From NCBI RefSeq assembly GCF_900119365.1, contig NZ_FPJO01000019.1:1-64000 (forward strand): DNA of 64,000 nt, read 5' to 3'. Position 1 is the stretch's first letter, and each line of letters opens with the position of its first letter. Positions 51,297 through 59,393 of the stretch are shown here, piece after piece. The position numbers were made by a program, and so were the translations under genes. This DNA is from Streptomyces atratus (lineage in GTDB: Bacteria > Actinomycetota > Actinomycetes > Streptomycetales > Streptomycetaceae). The notes beneath the pieces were generated by a model. That model worked only from the letters and a program-made list of their open reading frames with translations. It had not been told where the DNA came from and ran no database searches.

Positions 51297-52061
51297 TCAC
51301 CGGCCGCCCGCGACCCGCAGGACCGTCCCGGTCACGTAGGACGCCTCGCCCGACAGCAGCCAGGCGATCGCGGCCGCGATCTCCGGGGCGGCCCCGACGC
51401 GGCCGAGCGGGATGCCGGGGACGGCGGCGTCCGCGCGGCCCGGGTCGCCCGCCGTGGCGTGCATGTCGGTGTCGACCATGCCGGGGGCGACCGCGTTGAC
51501 CCGGATGCCGTCGGGCCCCAGTTCCTTGGAGAGCCCGACCGTCAGCGCGTCCGTCGCCGCCTTGGTCGCGGCGTAGTGGACGAAGTCTCCGGGGCTGCCG
51601 AGGGTGGCGGCGGCCGAGGAGACATTGACGATCGCTCCCGCCCCGTGGGCCGCCATGTCCTTCGCGGCCCGGCGGCAGCAGAGCAGGTGGCCGAGGAGGT
51701 TCACGTCGACGACGCGGCGCAGCGTCCGGGTGGAGGTGTCGGCGAGCCGCCCGAGCGGACCCGTCACCCCCGCGTTGTTGACCAGCCCGGTGACGGGGCC
51801 GAGCTGTTCGGCCGCCGTGTCGAAGAGGCGCTCCACATCGGCCTCCTCGGCGGTGTCCACCCGTACGGTGACGCAGCGCGCCCCCGCGGCCCGGACCGCC
51901 GCCGCGGTCCGCTCGGCGGCCTCCGCGTTGCTCACGAAGCCCAGCGCGAGGTCGTGCCCGTCCGACGCCAGACGGATACAGGTCGCGGCGCCGATGCCCC
52001 GGCTGCCGCCGGTGACGACGGTGACGGGACGCGACGAAACAATGGTGCTGCTGTCCGGCAC
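51297..52061 (-). CDS. Short-chain dehydrogenase/reductase
   Basis: A 254-residue classical SDR. It shows the TGGSRGIG cofactor loop, the NNAG motif, and the S-YxxxK triad (NVSSAAATL, then YAATKAA). The threonine/alanine loop after the NAG suggests an FabG-like 3-oxoacyl or sugar reductase; specificity is open. GTG at 52061 with GAGAGG upstream is chosen over the longer ATG frame. Confidence 0.92.
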   Translation of the reverse strand: MPDSSTIVSSRPVTVVTGGSRGIGAATCIRLASDGHDLALGFVSNAEAAERTAAAVRAAGARCVTVRVDTAEEADVERLFDTAAEQLGPVTGLVNNAGVTGPLGRLADTSTRTLRRVVDVNLLGHLLCCRRAAKDMAAHGAGAIVNVSSAAATLGSPGDFVHYAATKAATDALTVGLSKELGPDGIRVNAVAPGMVDTDMHATAGDPGRADAAVPGIPLGRVGAAPEIAAAIAWLLSGEASYVTGTVLRVAGGR

Positions 52062-52388
52062 GGGAGGCCTCTCACTTCGCTCGCGGATGACGACGATCAT
52101 GAAGATCACGGAGATCGTGCTGATCGGTCAGCGAACCACCGCGGACGCCGGTGGATCAAGGCCCGCCCGCCGGGTGACCGCCGGCGCCTGCCGTTGGAGT
52201 GGCGCCGGGCCGGGCACCGGCGTGGTGCCGGGCGCGCGGCGCGGACGGTTGCCTAGCGTCGGCGCCTGACGGACCGCTGTCGGCGCGGAACGGGTTGAAT
52301 CGCCCGGCGCCCGGTGACGGCTCCTCCCCAACGGCGTTCCCCTGCCACCGTCTCGCATTGCGGTGGCAGGGGACGCCGACCGCAGGCC
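52062..52388. other. Intergenic region holding a hairpin
   Basis: About 330 bases between two leftward genes. No gene is seen. A 12-base perfect stem (52338-52349 and 52362-52373) lies 16 bases past the crcB stop and is probably its terminator. The promoter of the SDR gene must be in the remaining part. Confidence 0.55.
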
Positions 52389-52763
52389 CTACGGCCAGAG
52401 CGCCCCCGCCAGCGCGACCCCGGCGAACGCCGCGCCCAGCCCCGCCGCCACACTCCCCACGACATTGGCCACCGCGTAGGACCCGGCGCCGTCCTCGGCC
52501 AGCCGCAGCGTCTCGTAACTGAACGTCGAGTACGTGGTGAGCGCCCCGCACAGTCCCGTGCCGATCAGCAGCTGCAGATGCGAGGAGGCGGCGCCGGCCG
52601 CCACCGCGCCGGTCAGCAGGCCCAGGATCAGCGAGCCCGACACATTGACCACGAAGGTCCCCCACGGGAAGACGCTGTCGTGCCGGGACTGCACCGCCCG
52701 GTCGGTCAGATAGCGCAGCGGCGCCCCGACCGCCGCCCCGACGATCACCAGCAGCCAGTTCAC
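52389..52763 (-). CDS. crcB: Fluoride exporter subunit CrcB/Fluc
   Basis: A 124-residue four-helix protein. Fluc hallmarks are the NWLLVIVGAAVGAPLRY start, the FVVNVSGSLILG asparagine segment, and GTGLCGALTTYSTFSYE, which lines the fluoride pore. Fluc channels are dual-topology dimers expelling fluoride. The GTG overlaps the stop of the DUF190 gene. A second crcB lies upstream in the same operon, so a heterodimer is likely. Confidence 0.93.
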   Translation of the reverse strand: MNWLLVIVGAAVGAPLRYLTDRAVQSRHDSVFPWGTFVVNVSGSLILGLLTGAVAAGAASSHLQLLIGTGLCGALTTYSTFSYETLRLAEDGAGSYAVANVVGSVAAGLGAAFAGVALAGALWP

Positions 52764-53116
52764 CGGCCCCGCTCCCGCCCGCCGCCGAAGCGTACGATCT
52801 CGCACTCGTCCAGGACGACGAGCCCGCCGTCGGCCACCAGTTCCTCGACGAGCGGCAGGAACGCGCGGATCCGTGCCTCGGTGTCCACGATCACGACCGC
52901 CACCGGCAGGTCCTCGCTGAGCGACAGCAGCCGCTGCGTGTGGATCACCGACGAGGCGCCGAAGCCCTCGATCCCCCGGAACACGCTGGCCCCCGAGAGC
53001 CCCGCCCGGTGCGCCCGGTGCACGATCTCGGTGAAGACCGGCCTGTGGTGCCAGCCGTCGGACTCGCCGACGAGGACCGTCAGGCGCAGGGCCCGTTCCG
53101 TTTCCGGGGTCGTCAT
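52760..53116 (-). CDS. DUF190 protein
   Basis: A 118-residue PII-like fold protein (RLTVLVGESDGWHHRPVF, then HRAGLSGASVFRGIEGFG). DUF190 proteins are trimeric and often sit beside crcB, suggesting regulation of fluoride export or nucleotide sensing. Its start overlaps the upstream crcB stop by four bases and its stop overlaps the downstream crcB start, giving a tight three-gene operon. Confidence 0.94.
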   Translation of the reverse strand: MTTPETERALRLTVLVGESDGWHHRPVFTEIVHRAHRAGLSGASVFRGIEGFGASSVIHTQRLLSLSEDLPVAVVIVDTEARIRAFLPLVEELVADGGLVVLDECEIVRFGGGRERGR

Positions 53117-53523
53117 GGCTGCCTCCAGGCCAGCGCGCGGCGGGTCGCCCACACCGCACTCCACACCGCCGCGAGAGCCGCGAACAGCGTCAGTCCCAGA
53201 TACCCCAGCCCCGCACGGACCCGGCCGCCGTCGACCAGGCGCTGGATGTCCACCGCGTACGTCGAGAACGTGGTGAACCCGCCGAGCACCCCCGTACCGA
53301 AGAACGGCCGCACCAGCCGGTGTGCCGGCCACACCTCGCTGATCACCACCATGAACACGCCGATCACCGCGCATCCGGCGACGTTCACGATCAGCGTCGT
53401 CCACGGGAAGCCGCCCGGGGCTGTGGGCCAGATCAGCGTGGCCCCGTAGCGGGCGCACGCTCCGGTCGCACCACCGAGCGCCACCACCGCGACGACGGAT
53501 CCCTGCGGATTGGGGGCTCCCAT
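53113..53523 (-). CDS. crcB: Fluoride exporter subunit CrcB/Fluc (second paralogue)
   Basis: A 136-residue four-helix Fluc protein (GGATGACARYG, LIVNVAGCAVIGV, GTGVLGGFTTFSTYA). It is the first gene of the crcB - DUF190 - crcB operon. Paired, divergent crcB genes usually make heterodimeric channels of fixed topology. ATG at 53523 is chosen; a GTG at 53529 is possible. No fluoride riboswitch was recognised upstream. Confidence 0.93.
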   Translation of the reverse strand: MGAPNPQGSVVAVVALGGATGACARYGATLIWPTAPGGFPWTTLIVNVAGCAVIGVFMVVISEVWPAHRLVRPFFGTGVLGGFTTFSTYAVDIQRLVDGGRVRAGLGYLGLTLFAALAAVWSAVWATRRALAWRQP

Positions 53524-53894
53524 GGGCACACGTCTCCTGCCTGCTCCACGCACCAGGCTAGTGCCCCGACCCGCGCCGGGCGTCTCGGGCCGCTCGCCGG
53601 AGACCGCCCGGAAGCCGTCGGGCGGGTGCTCCTCTCCGTTTACGTGCGCATCACCGCCCGGCCGGGGGCGTTGTCCGCCGCTTCGCCCAAGCGCGGAGCG
53701 TACTCACTCCACCGACGCCGTGGATGGCCGATACGAGTTGTGAGGAGCGCGCGGCAGTCGGGGCGACGTCCATTTCAGCGCCGCCTTTTCACTCGATGGG
53801 TGACCCGCGCGATGTGCGCAGCTGGGCAGGATTCCCGCGCTCGGATCAGCAGCCGAGCAGCGTTCTGCCTCGTGAGAGAGACAAGGAGCACCTC
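53524..53894. other. Divergent intergenic region, no gene seen
   Basis: About 370 bases between the leftward crcB operon and the rightward M15-type gene. Short open frames are shadows without ribosome sites. It should contain both promoters; no convincing operator or riboswitch was found. Confidence 0.5.
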
Positions 53895-54395
53895 TTGAAG
53901 CGCATGGGACCTCTGTCCGCCCGTACCGTTCTCGCCGTGACCGCCTCGATCCTGCTGCTGGCCGGCACCGCGCAGGCCGCGCCGGCGAAGTACGCGCGGC
54001 ACGCGGATGCCGCCGCCGAGTTGAAGAAGGCGGGCATCACCTGGACGTCCAGCGGCAACTGTTCCGACTGGAACAAGAAGACGTGTACGTCATTCACCCA
54101 GATCAACAAGGCGTCCGTCGCCGGCCTGATCGCATTCAAGAAGGCCAGCGGCTGCAATGTGATCGTCACCGGCGGCACCGAGAAGGGCCATGCCTCCGGT
54201 ACGTACAGCCACCGCAACGGCTACAAGACGGACATCTCCACCAAGGTCGCGTGCGTGAACAACTACATCACGCGGAAGTTCGCGAAGGCGGGGACGCGCA
54301 GTGACGGCGCCGCCCTGTACAAGTCCCCCGCCAAGAACGTGTACGCGAACGAAGGCAGTCACTGGGACATCACGCACTACAACAGCAAGGCTTAG
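53895..54395 (+). CDS. Secreted M15-family (D-Ala-D-Ala carboxypeptidase-like) peptidase
   Basis: A 166-residue protein. A signal peptide (KRMGPLSARTVLAVTASILLLAGTAQA) precedes a small domain whose zinc ligands look like H and D in SHRNGYKTDIS and H in EGSHWDITHY, the M15 arrangement. It may trim peptidoglycan stems. TTG at 53895 follows AAGGAG; the ATG nine bases later would shorten the n-region. The strong hairpin at 54417 terminates it. Confidence 0.78.
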   Translation: MKRMGPLSARTVLAVTASILLLAGTAQAAPAKYARHADAAAELKKAGITWTSSGNCSDWNKKTCTSFTQINKASVAGLIAFKKASGCNVIVTGGTEKGHASGTYSHRNGYKTDISTKVACVNNYITRKFAKAGTRSDGAALYKSPAKNVYANEGSHWDITHYNSKA

Positions 54396-54416
54396 CAGCC
54401 TCTCCCGACCCTGAGA

Positions 54417-54462
54417 TGAGGCCATGCCCGTCCGCCCTCGGCGGGGGACGGGCATGGCCTCA
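54417..54462. terminator. Bidirectional hairpin terminator
   Basis: A 17-base perfect inverted repeat (54417-54433 and 54446-54462, 12-base loop) separates the convergent M15 and M23 genes. Confidence 0.85.
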
Positions 54463-54512
54463 CTCCGGTCATCCGTTCATTTCAGCCGGCGGCCCGGCTA
54501 CCGGTCACCCCG

Positions 54513-55337
54513 TCAGCAGTTCGGGATCACCGCACCGTTGTTGTCCCGCGCCTCGTCGTTGCCCCAGCGGGACAGGTAGTAGGCCGAGACATACGCGCCA
54601 CGCCCGTTCTTGCCCGCGTACACCGTGTCCAGGTCCGTCTTCAGCCACCAGTGGTTGTAGCTGGAGCCGGAGCCGACCTGCGCGCCCCACAGCTTGCAGT
54701 AGACGTAGTTCGTTCCGGCGTTCAGGACGCCCTGCGCGTCGCCCGTGTTGGGAGCCGCGTATCCGGTGGCGTTGGCGAAGGTGTCGACCCAGTACTTGCC
54801 GCCTCCACCGCCGCCTCCGCAGCCGTTGTCGCTGGTCAGGTACTTGCTGTGGTACGAACCGGGGTACGGGGCGAGGGACTGGCCGTTGATCGCGATGGTC
54901 TGGCCGACACCGTTGTACAGCTGCTCGTAGTGGATGTGGGCACCACTGCTGTTGCCGGTGGAGCCGGTCACGCCGATCTGCTGTCCTTGGGAGACGGAGG
55001 CGCCGTCGGTGACGGAGTACGAGGCGAGGTGGAAGTAGTACGTCTTCCAGCCGCCGCCGTGGTCGATGACGATGTAGTTGCCCGCACCGCTCGGCTGGGA
55101 GTGGCGGTACGCGGTCCCACCGGACGAGGCGAGGACGGGGGTGCCGGCCGTGGCTCCGCCGTCGGTACGGATGAAGTCGAGGGCGGATCTGACCTCCGCC
55201 GAGTGATGGCCGTAGGTCCAGGTCTGGCCGCAGGGGAACGGTGCCTTGAAATTCGGGGCCGCGGCAGCGGGGGTCGCGGTGAGCAGGCCCGCGACGAGGG
55301 CCACCAGGCCCAGCAGGGCGATACGTATCGAGCGCAT
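54513..55337 (-). CDS. Secreted M23-family (LytM/LasA-like) metallopeptidase
   Basis: A 274-residue protein. A signal peptide (MRSIRIALLGLVALVAGLLT) precedes a LytM domain at about residues 40-160 with H and D in HSAEVRSALDFI, and HIHYE near residue 137. The last 90 residues form an extra domain (KYWVDTFANATGYAAPNTG) after a Gly run (GCGGGGGGG). M23 enzymes cut peptidoglycan cross-bridges or glycine bonds. It is a single leftward gene. Confidence 0.92.
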   Translation of the reverse strand: MRSIRIALLGLVALVAGLLTATPAAAAPNFKAPFPCGQTWTYGHHSAEVRSALDFIRTDGGATAGTPVLASSGGTAYRHSQPSGAGNYIVIDHGGGWKTYYFHLASYSVTDGASVSQGQQIGVTGSTGNSSGAHIHYEQLYNGVGQTIAINGQSLAPYPGSYHSKYLTSDNGCGGGGGGGKYWVDTFANATGYAAPNTGDAQGVLNAGTNYVYCKLWGAQVGSGSSYNHWWLKTDLDTVYAGKNGRGAYVSAYYLSRWGNDEARDNNGAVIPNC

Positions 55338-55451
55338 GCGTGGTCATCCTCCGAGTCGAATCCGGGTGAGGTACCGGGGAATGGGAAGACAGCAATCCGG
55401 TTGAACGGACCTAAGAGTGCCGTAAGTTCGGCTGCCCCAATAGACCCATGA

Positions 55452-55511
55452 GCCCCCTCGTTCGCCTCCTTCGTGGCGGGCGTCAAGGCCGGGGAGTTCG
55501 GCGCCGTCTGA
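55452..55511 (+). pseudogene. C-terminal remnant of a DUF397 gene
   Basis: The frame APSFASFVAGVKAGEFGAV followed by TGA is the standard ending of a DUF397 protein. A TGA lies directly upstream in frame, so no start exists. The DUF397 gene at 60642 loses its family match at the same point (ending ASFA), so the two pieces look complementary. Confidence 0.6.
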
Positions 55512-55536
55512 CCGCTCCGTCCTGTGCATGCGAACC

Positions 55537-55573
55537 AGAAGTCCCCACCGTGCACCGCATGGTGGGGACTTCT
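55537..55573. terminator. Hairpin after the DUF397 remnant
   Basis: A 13-base perfect inverted repeat (55537-55549 and 55561-55573) lies 25 bases after the remnant's stop and probably served as its terminator. Confidence 0.65.
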
Positions 55574-55667
55574 CGTTGCCCGCATCGCGCAGCCGGGGGC
55601 TAACCCCACCGTCTTCCGGCATGCCTCCCGGATGGGTTGCGGGCGCACGCTCAACAAGGCTTGTGCC

Positions 55668-57173
55668 ATGAGGACTTACGGAAAATCTGCCGCGTTCGTC
55701 GCCCTGTCCGTCACCGCCGTCGCCACCGCTCTCACCGGGGCCGCGACCCCGCAAGCCGTCGCGTCGGCCAATCCCGCACCCGCGCTCTCCTGGCGGTCCT
55801 GTGCCCAGGACGGCGGCCCCGCCGGGCAGGAGTGCGCCGAACTTCCCGTACCGCTGGACTACCGCGATCCCGACGGCCCGCAGCTCTCCCTCGCGGTGAC
55901 CCGGGTCCGCAGCGACCGCCCGGCCGCCCGGCGCGGGACGCTGATGGTGATCCCGGGCGGGCCGGGCTCCTCCGGGGTGCAGCGGGTGACGCAGAAGGGG
56001 GAGCGGTTGCAGCGGGAGACGGAGGGGCGGTACGACATCGTGAGCCTCGACCCGCGCGGGGTCGGCGGCAGCCCGAAGGCGAGCTGCGGGCTCGCCCCGG
56101 AGGACCGGGAGATGGTGAACCTGCGGTCCTGGCCCGGCGCCGACGGCTCGATCACCGAGAACGTGACACGCTCCCGGCGCGTCGCCGAGGCCTGCGCCCG
56201 CAACGGCGGAGCGATGCTGCGGAGCCTCACCACGGCCAACGAGGTACGGGACATCGACCGGTTCCGGCAGGCGCTCGGCGAGGAGAAGCTGTCGGCCTGG
56301 GGAAGCTCGTACGGCACCTACGTGGGCGCCGTGTACGCGCAGAAGTACCCGCAGCACACCGACCGTTGGGTGCTGGACAGCAGCGGCGACCCGGACCCGT
56401 CGCGGGTGGCCAAGGGCTGGCTGGCGAACATGGCGGTGGGGGCGGCCGACCGGTTCCCCGACTTCGCGCACTGGGCCTCGGACCCGGCCAGGGAAGCGGA
56501 GGGGCTGCGACTCGCGCAGCGGGCCGAGGACGTGCAGCCGCTGGTGCTGGACCTGGCGGCGCGGCTGGACCGTGAACCGAGGCAGTCCACCACGCCGGGC
56601 ATCCCGCTGACCGGCAACCGGCTGCGCCAGGCGGTCCAGCTGGCCCTGTACGACGACGACGCCTTCGCCGGGCTGGCGGGGCTCGTCCGGGCGGCCGGGG
56701 ACCCCTCGGTGAAGCCGGTCCTGCCCGCCGCGCTGAGCGGGCCGATGCCGGACGCGGACGCGGCCGTCACGGTCGGCGTGATCTGCAACGACGTGCGCTG
56801 GCAGGGCACGGTCTCCTCGTACGCGCGGGCCGTCGCCGCCGACCGCGTGAAGTACCCGCTGACCGCCGGGATGACGGCGAACATCACCCCGTGCACCTTC
56901 TGGAAGGACGAGCCCGCCGACCGGCCGACCAGGATCACGGACGAGGGGCCGTCCAACGTTCTGATGATCCAGGGCCTGCGCGACCCGTCGACCCCGTACT
57001 CGGGCGCCCTGAAGATGCGCGCGGCCTTCGGCGACCGGGCCCGCCTGGTGGCCGTCGACCACGGCGGGCACGGCATGTACCTGGGCCACGGGAACGCCTG
57101 CGGCGACCGCGCGGTCACCACGTTCCTGAACACCGGGACCCGGCCGGCGCGGGACGCGTACTGCGCGGACTGA
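55668..57173 (+). CDS. Secreted TAP-type tripeptidyl aminopeptidase (SlpD/E-like)
   Basis: A 501-residue S33-family alpha/beta hydrolase. A signal peptide (KSAAFVALSVTAVATALTG) is followed by a GGPGSSG oxyanion turn, the nucleophile elbow GSSYGTYVG, and the C-terminal TAP-like domain with the catalytic histidine in HGGHGMY. These enzymes remove tripeptides from secreted protein N-termini in Streptomyces. It is monocistronic and ends at the hairpin 57180-57222. Confidence 0.92.
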   Translation: MRTYGKSAAFVALSVTAVATALTGAATPQAVASANPAPALSWRSCAQDGGPAGQECAELPVPLDYRDPDGPQLSLAVTRVRSDRPAARRGTLMVIPGGPGSSGVQRVTQKGERLQRETEGRYDIVSLDPRGVGGSPKASCGLAPEDREMVNLRSWPGADGSITENVTRSRRVAEACARNGGAMLRSLTTANEVRDIDRFRQALGEEKLSAWGSSYGTYVGAVYAQKYPQHTDRWVLDSSGDPDPSRVAKGWLANMAVGAADRFPDFAHWASDPAREAEGLRLAQRAEDVQPLVLDLAARLDREPRQSTTPGIPLTGNRLRQAVQLALYDDDAFAGLAGLVRAAGDPSVKPVLPAALSGPMPDADAAVTVGVICNDVRWQGTVSSYARAVAADRVKYPLTAGMTANITPCTFWKDEPADRPTRITDEGPSNVLMIQGLRDPSTPYSGALKMRAAFGDRARLVAVDHGGHGMYLGHGNACGDRAVTTFLNTGTRPARDAYCAD

Positions 57174-57179
57174 CCGTGA

Positions 57180-57222
57180 CCGGGCTGCGACCGGGCAAGC
57201 GCTCCGCTCAGTCGCAGCCCGG
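57180..57222. terminator. Hairpin between convergent genes
   Basis: A 12-base perfect stem (57180-57191 and 57211-57222) overlaps the end of the phosphoribosyltransferase gene. Confidence 0.65.
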
Positions 57223-57870
57223 TGTCACATGTCCGCTGTTCCTGGCCTGCGCCAGCAGGGAGACGACCTCCTCGTCGGACGTCTGGGAGAAGTCCCGGTA
57301 CCACTCGCCGACCGCGTAGAACAGGCGCGGCACCGACAGGCACACCACCTCGTCCGCGCTCCGGCGCAGCCGCACGACCGCCTCCGGCGGCGCCACCGGC
57401 ACGGCCACCACCAGCCGCGCCGGCTGCTGCGCCCGTACCACCAGGCAGGCCGCCTCGGCCGTGGCGCCGGTCGCGAAGCCGTCGTCCACGACGATCACCG
57501 TCCGGCCGTCGAGCGGGGTCCGTGCCCGGCCGACGCGGTACATCTGCGCCCGGCGTACGAGCTCCGCCTCCTCGACCCGTTCGACCGCCGCGAGATCCTG
57601 CTTACCGGCCAGTATCCGGCCTGCGACGTCGTCGTTGACGACCCGCACCCCGCCCTCGCCGATGGCGCCGAACGCCACCTCCTCGTGGTGCGGTACGCCG
57701 AGCTTGCGGACGACGATCACATCGAGTTCGGCACCGAGGGTCTGCGCCACCTGGAAGGCCACCGGGACTCCGCCGCGGGGCAGCCCCAGCACGACGGGCT
57801 TCTCCCGTTCGAGGTGGCGGAGCGCCTCGGCCAGCTGCTGTCCCGCATCCACGCGGTCGGCGAACAGCAC
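57208..57870 (-). CDS. Phosphoribosyltransferase
   Basis: A 220-residue PRTase fold. The PRPP-binding loop is VIVVDDGFATGATAEAA (about residues 120-136) and LGLPRGGVPVA opens the protein. Proteins of this type (ComF/DUF-type PRTases) are common next to dormancy-type genes in actinobacteria; the nucleobase acceptor is unknown. The start is a GTG without a strong ribosome site. Confidence 0.88.
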   Translation of the reverse strand: MLFADRVDAGQQLAEALRHLEREKPVVLGLPRGGVPVAFQVAQTLGAELDVIVVRKLGVPHHEEVAFGAIGEGGVRVVNDDVAGRILAGKQDLAAVERVEEAELVRRAQMYRVGRARTPLDGRTVIVVDDGFATGATAEAACLVVRAQQPARLVVAVPVAPPEAVVRLRRSADEVVCLSVPRLFYAVGEWYRDFSQTSDEEVVSLLAQARNSGHVTPGCD

Positions 57871-58008
57871 GGTGGTTCACCCCCAGCCAGGGGAGCCGGG
57901 GACCGCATGCGTACGTGCCCCACCGGCATCCCTACTTCGAAACAACCCCATGTGCGGCGACCCCGCAACTCGGGCCGCCGCGGTCGGCCGCCGGGTGCGG
58001 CCCTGCGG

Positions 58009-58806
58009 TCAGGAGACCGGTGTCGTCGTGGGGATCTCGCCCTCGGTGGTGTTGACATCGATGACGGAGAACGCCGCGCCCTGCGGGTCCGTCAGTGCGG
58101 CGAACCGGCCGAACGGCATGGTCATCGGGCCGAACCGCAGGACGCCGCCGCGCTCGGTGGCCTTCGCGACCGCCGCGTCGCAGTCGGCGACGGTGAAGTA
58201 CACGTTCAGGTACGGCGGGACCTCGGGCGGGAACTCCTCGCCCATCTTCATCCGCCCCATGACCGTCTTGTCGCCGAGGTTGAACATCCTGAAGTCGACG
58301 TGCTCGTCCTCCATCTTCACCATCGTGTAGGGGAAGACGGCGGGGAAGAAGGCGTCGGACTTCTCGGGCTCCCGGGTGAAGACCTCGGCCCAGCAGAACG
58401 CACCGGGCACCCCCTGTGCCTCGAAGCCCTCGTGGCTGCCCGCCTGCCACACGCCGAAGACGACACCGCTGGGGTCGCGGGCCAGCAGCATCGTGCCGAA
58501 TTCGCCGACCTGCATGGGGTCCATCAGCGTCTCGCCGCCGTTGTCCCGGATCTTCGCGGCGGTGGCCTCCGCGTCCGGCGAGGCCAGGTACAGACACCAG
58601 GCCGAGTGGCCCTCCTGGCCGGGCATCGGGGGCACCACCGCGGCGACCGCCTTGCCGTCGGCGTACGCCTGCGTGTAGTTGCCGAACTCCGACGAGGACT
58701 CGCCGAACGTCCAGCCCAGCACATCACCGTAGAAGCTCTTCGCTCCCTCCAGGTCGGCGAACATCGCGTCGGCCCAGCACGGAGTGCCCTCCGGTTGTAC
58801 AGCCAT
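58009..58806 (-). CDS. Two-domain VOC (glyoxalase/bleomycin-resistance fold) protein
   Basis: A 265-residue protein with two VOC modules (about residues 8-125 and 140-262). Each has the betaalphabetabetabeta pattern: GTPCWADAMFADLEGAKSFY in the first and GAFCWAEVFTREPEKSDAFF in the second. VOC proteins bind metal and act as dioxygenases, isomerases or drug-binding proteins; this CTP-like subfamily is often annotated hydroxylase. It is a single leftward gene. Confidence 0.9.
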   Translation of the reverse strand: MAVQPEGTPCWADAMFADLEGAKSFYGDVLGWTFGESSSEFGNYTQAYADGKAVAAVVPPMPGQEGHSAWCLYLASPDAEATAAKIRDNGGETLMDPMQVGEFGTMLLARDPSGVVFGVWQAGSHEGFEAQGVPGAFCWAEVFTREPEKSDAFFPAVFPYTMVKMEDEHVDFRMFNLGDKTVMGRMKMGEEFPPEVPPYLNVYFTVADCDAAVAKATERGGVLRFGPMTMPFGRFAALTDPQGAAFSVIDVNTTEGEIPTTTPVS

Positions 58807-58910
58807 GGCCCTGACTCCTTCGCGCTCGGGTGGGTGGTCCGGCTTTTCACGCTAGCCAGCCGACCGCCTCCCCGCGCGCCGGGAGCGGCCTGCCCCGAGG
58901 GCGCCGAGGG

Positions 58911-59160
58911 CTACCCGGCCGTGCCCCGGCCCTGCGGCGGGTCCACCCGCACCAGGGCCGACTCGTAGGCCATGGCGACCAGCTGGGCCCGGTGGCGGGC
59001 GCTCAGCTTCGTCATCGCGCGGCCGGCATGGGTGCGTACGGTCAGCGGGCTGACGTGCATCCGGGCGGCGATCTCGTCGTTCGACAGGCCCTCGGCGGCC
59101 TGCGCCAGGACCTCGCGCTCCCGGGCGGTCAGGACGTCCAGGGCCTCCGGCGCGGCGACA
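58911..59160 (-). pseudogene. C-terminal half of a LuxR/NarL-type response regulator
   Basis: The leftward frame ends with a complete LuxR HTH (LTAREREVLAQAAEGLSNDEIAARM then VSPLTVRTHAGRAMTKLSA). Upstream the match stops near 59160 and no receiver domain follows; the sequence changes into the leader of the winged-helix family gene. The receiver half has therefore been lost. The HTH alone lacks a start with a ribosome site. Confidence 0.7.
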
Positions 59161-59276
59161 CCGCCCTCCGGGCGGCGCCCCGGCCGCCCGGAGGCGAGGA
59201 ATGCCGTGCCGGGGCGAGGGGGACGGTGTGATCGCGGGAAGTTCGGTTCGCGTGGCGCGAGATGGGAGACGTGCGC

Positions 59277-59393
59277 TACGGTGACCACGTCATCACGCTC
59301 TGTGTGTATTCGTGCGCACAGAGCGGCCCCCGGCGGTGCGACAACACCAATCCGAGGGCCTACACCACCAGTGGAGCTGCGAGGCCACCGGAA
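59277..59393 (+). promoter_or_regulatory. Promoter and structured leader of winged-helix family copy 2
   Basis: A -10-like TACGGT (59277-59282) precedes stem 1, where CTCTGTG (59298-59304) pairs with CACAGAG (59317-59323). Stem 2 pairs GGCCC (59325-59329) with GGGCC (59356-59360) and an inner GGTG/CACC, and stem 3 pairs GTGG with CCAC around GAGG near the start codon. Compared with copy 1 (39164-39276), stem 1 changes T-A to C-G at one position and T-A to T-G at two. Confidence 0.6.

Larger units (their letters stand above)
55338..55667. other. Divergent region with a DUF397 remnant and a hairpin
   Basis: About 330 bases between the M23 gene (leftward) and the aminopeptidase (rightward). It contains the C-terminal piece of a DUF397 gene (55452-55511) and a terminator-like hairpin (55537-55573), described separately. 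The aminopeptidase promoter is expected in 55574-55667. Confidence 0.5.

Noticed and set aside
53524..53640. Possible fluoride riboswitch before the crcB operon
   Set aside because: The characteristic pseudoknot sequence of the crcB motif was not found.
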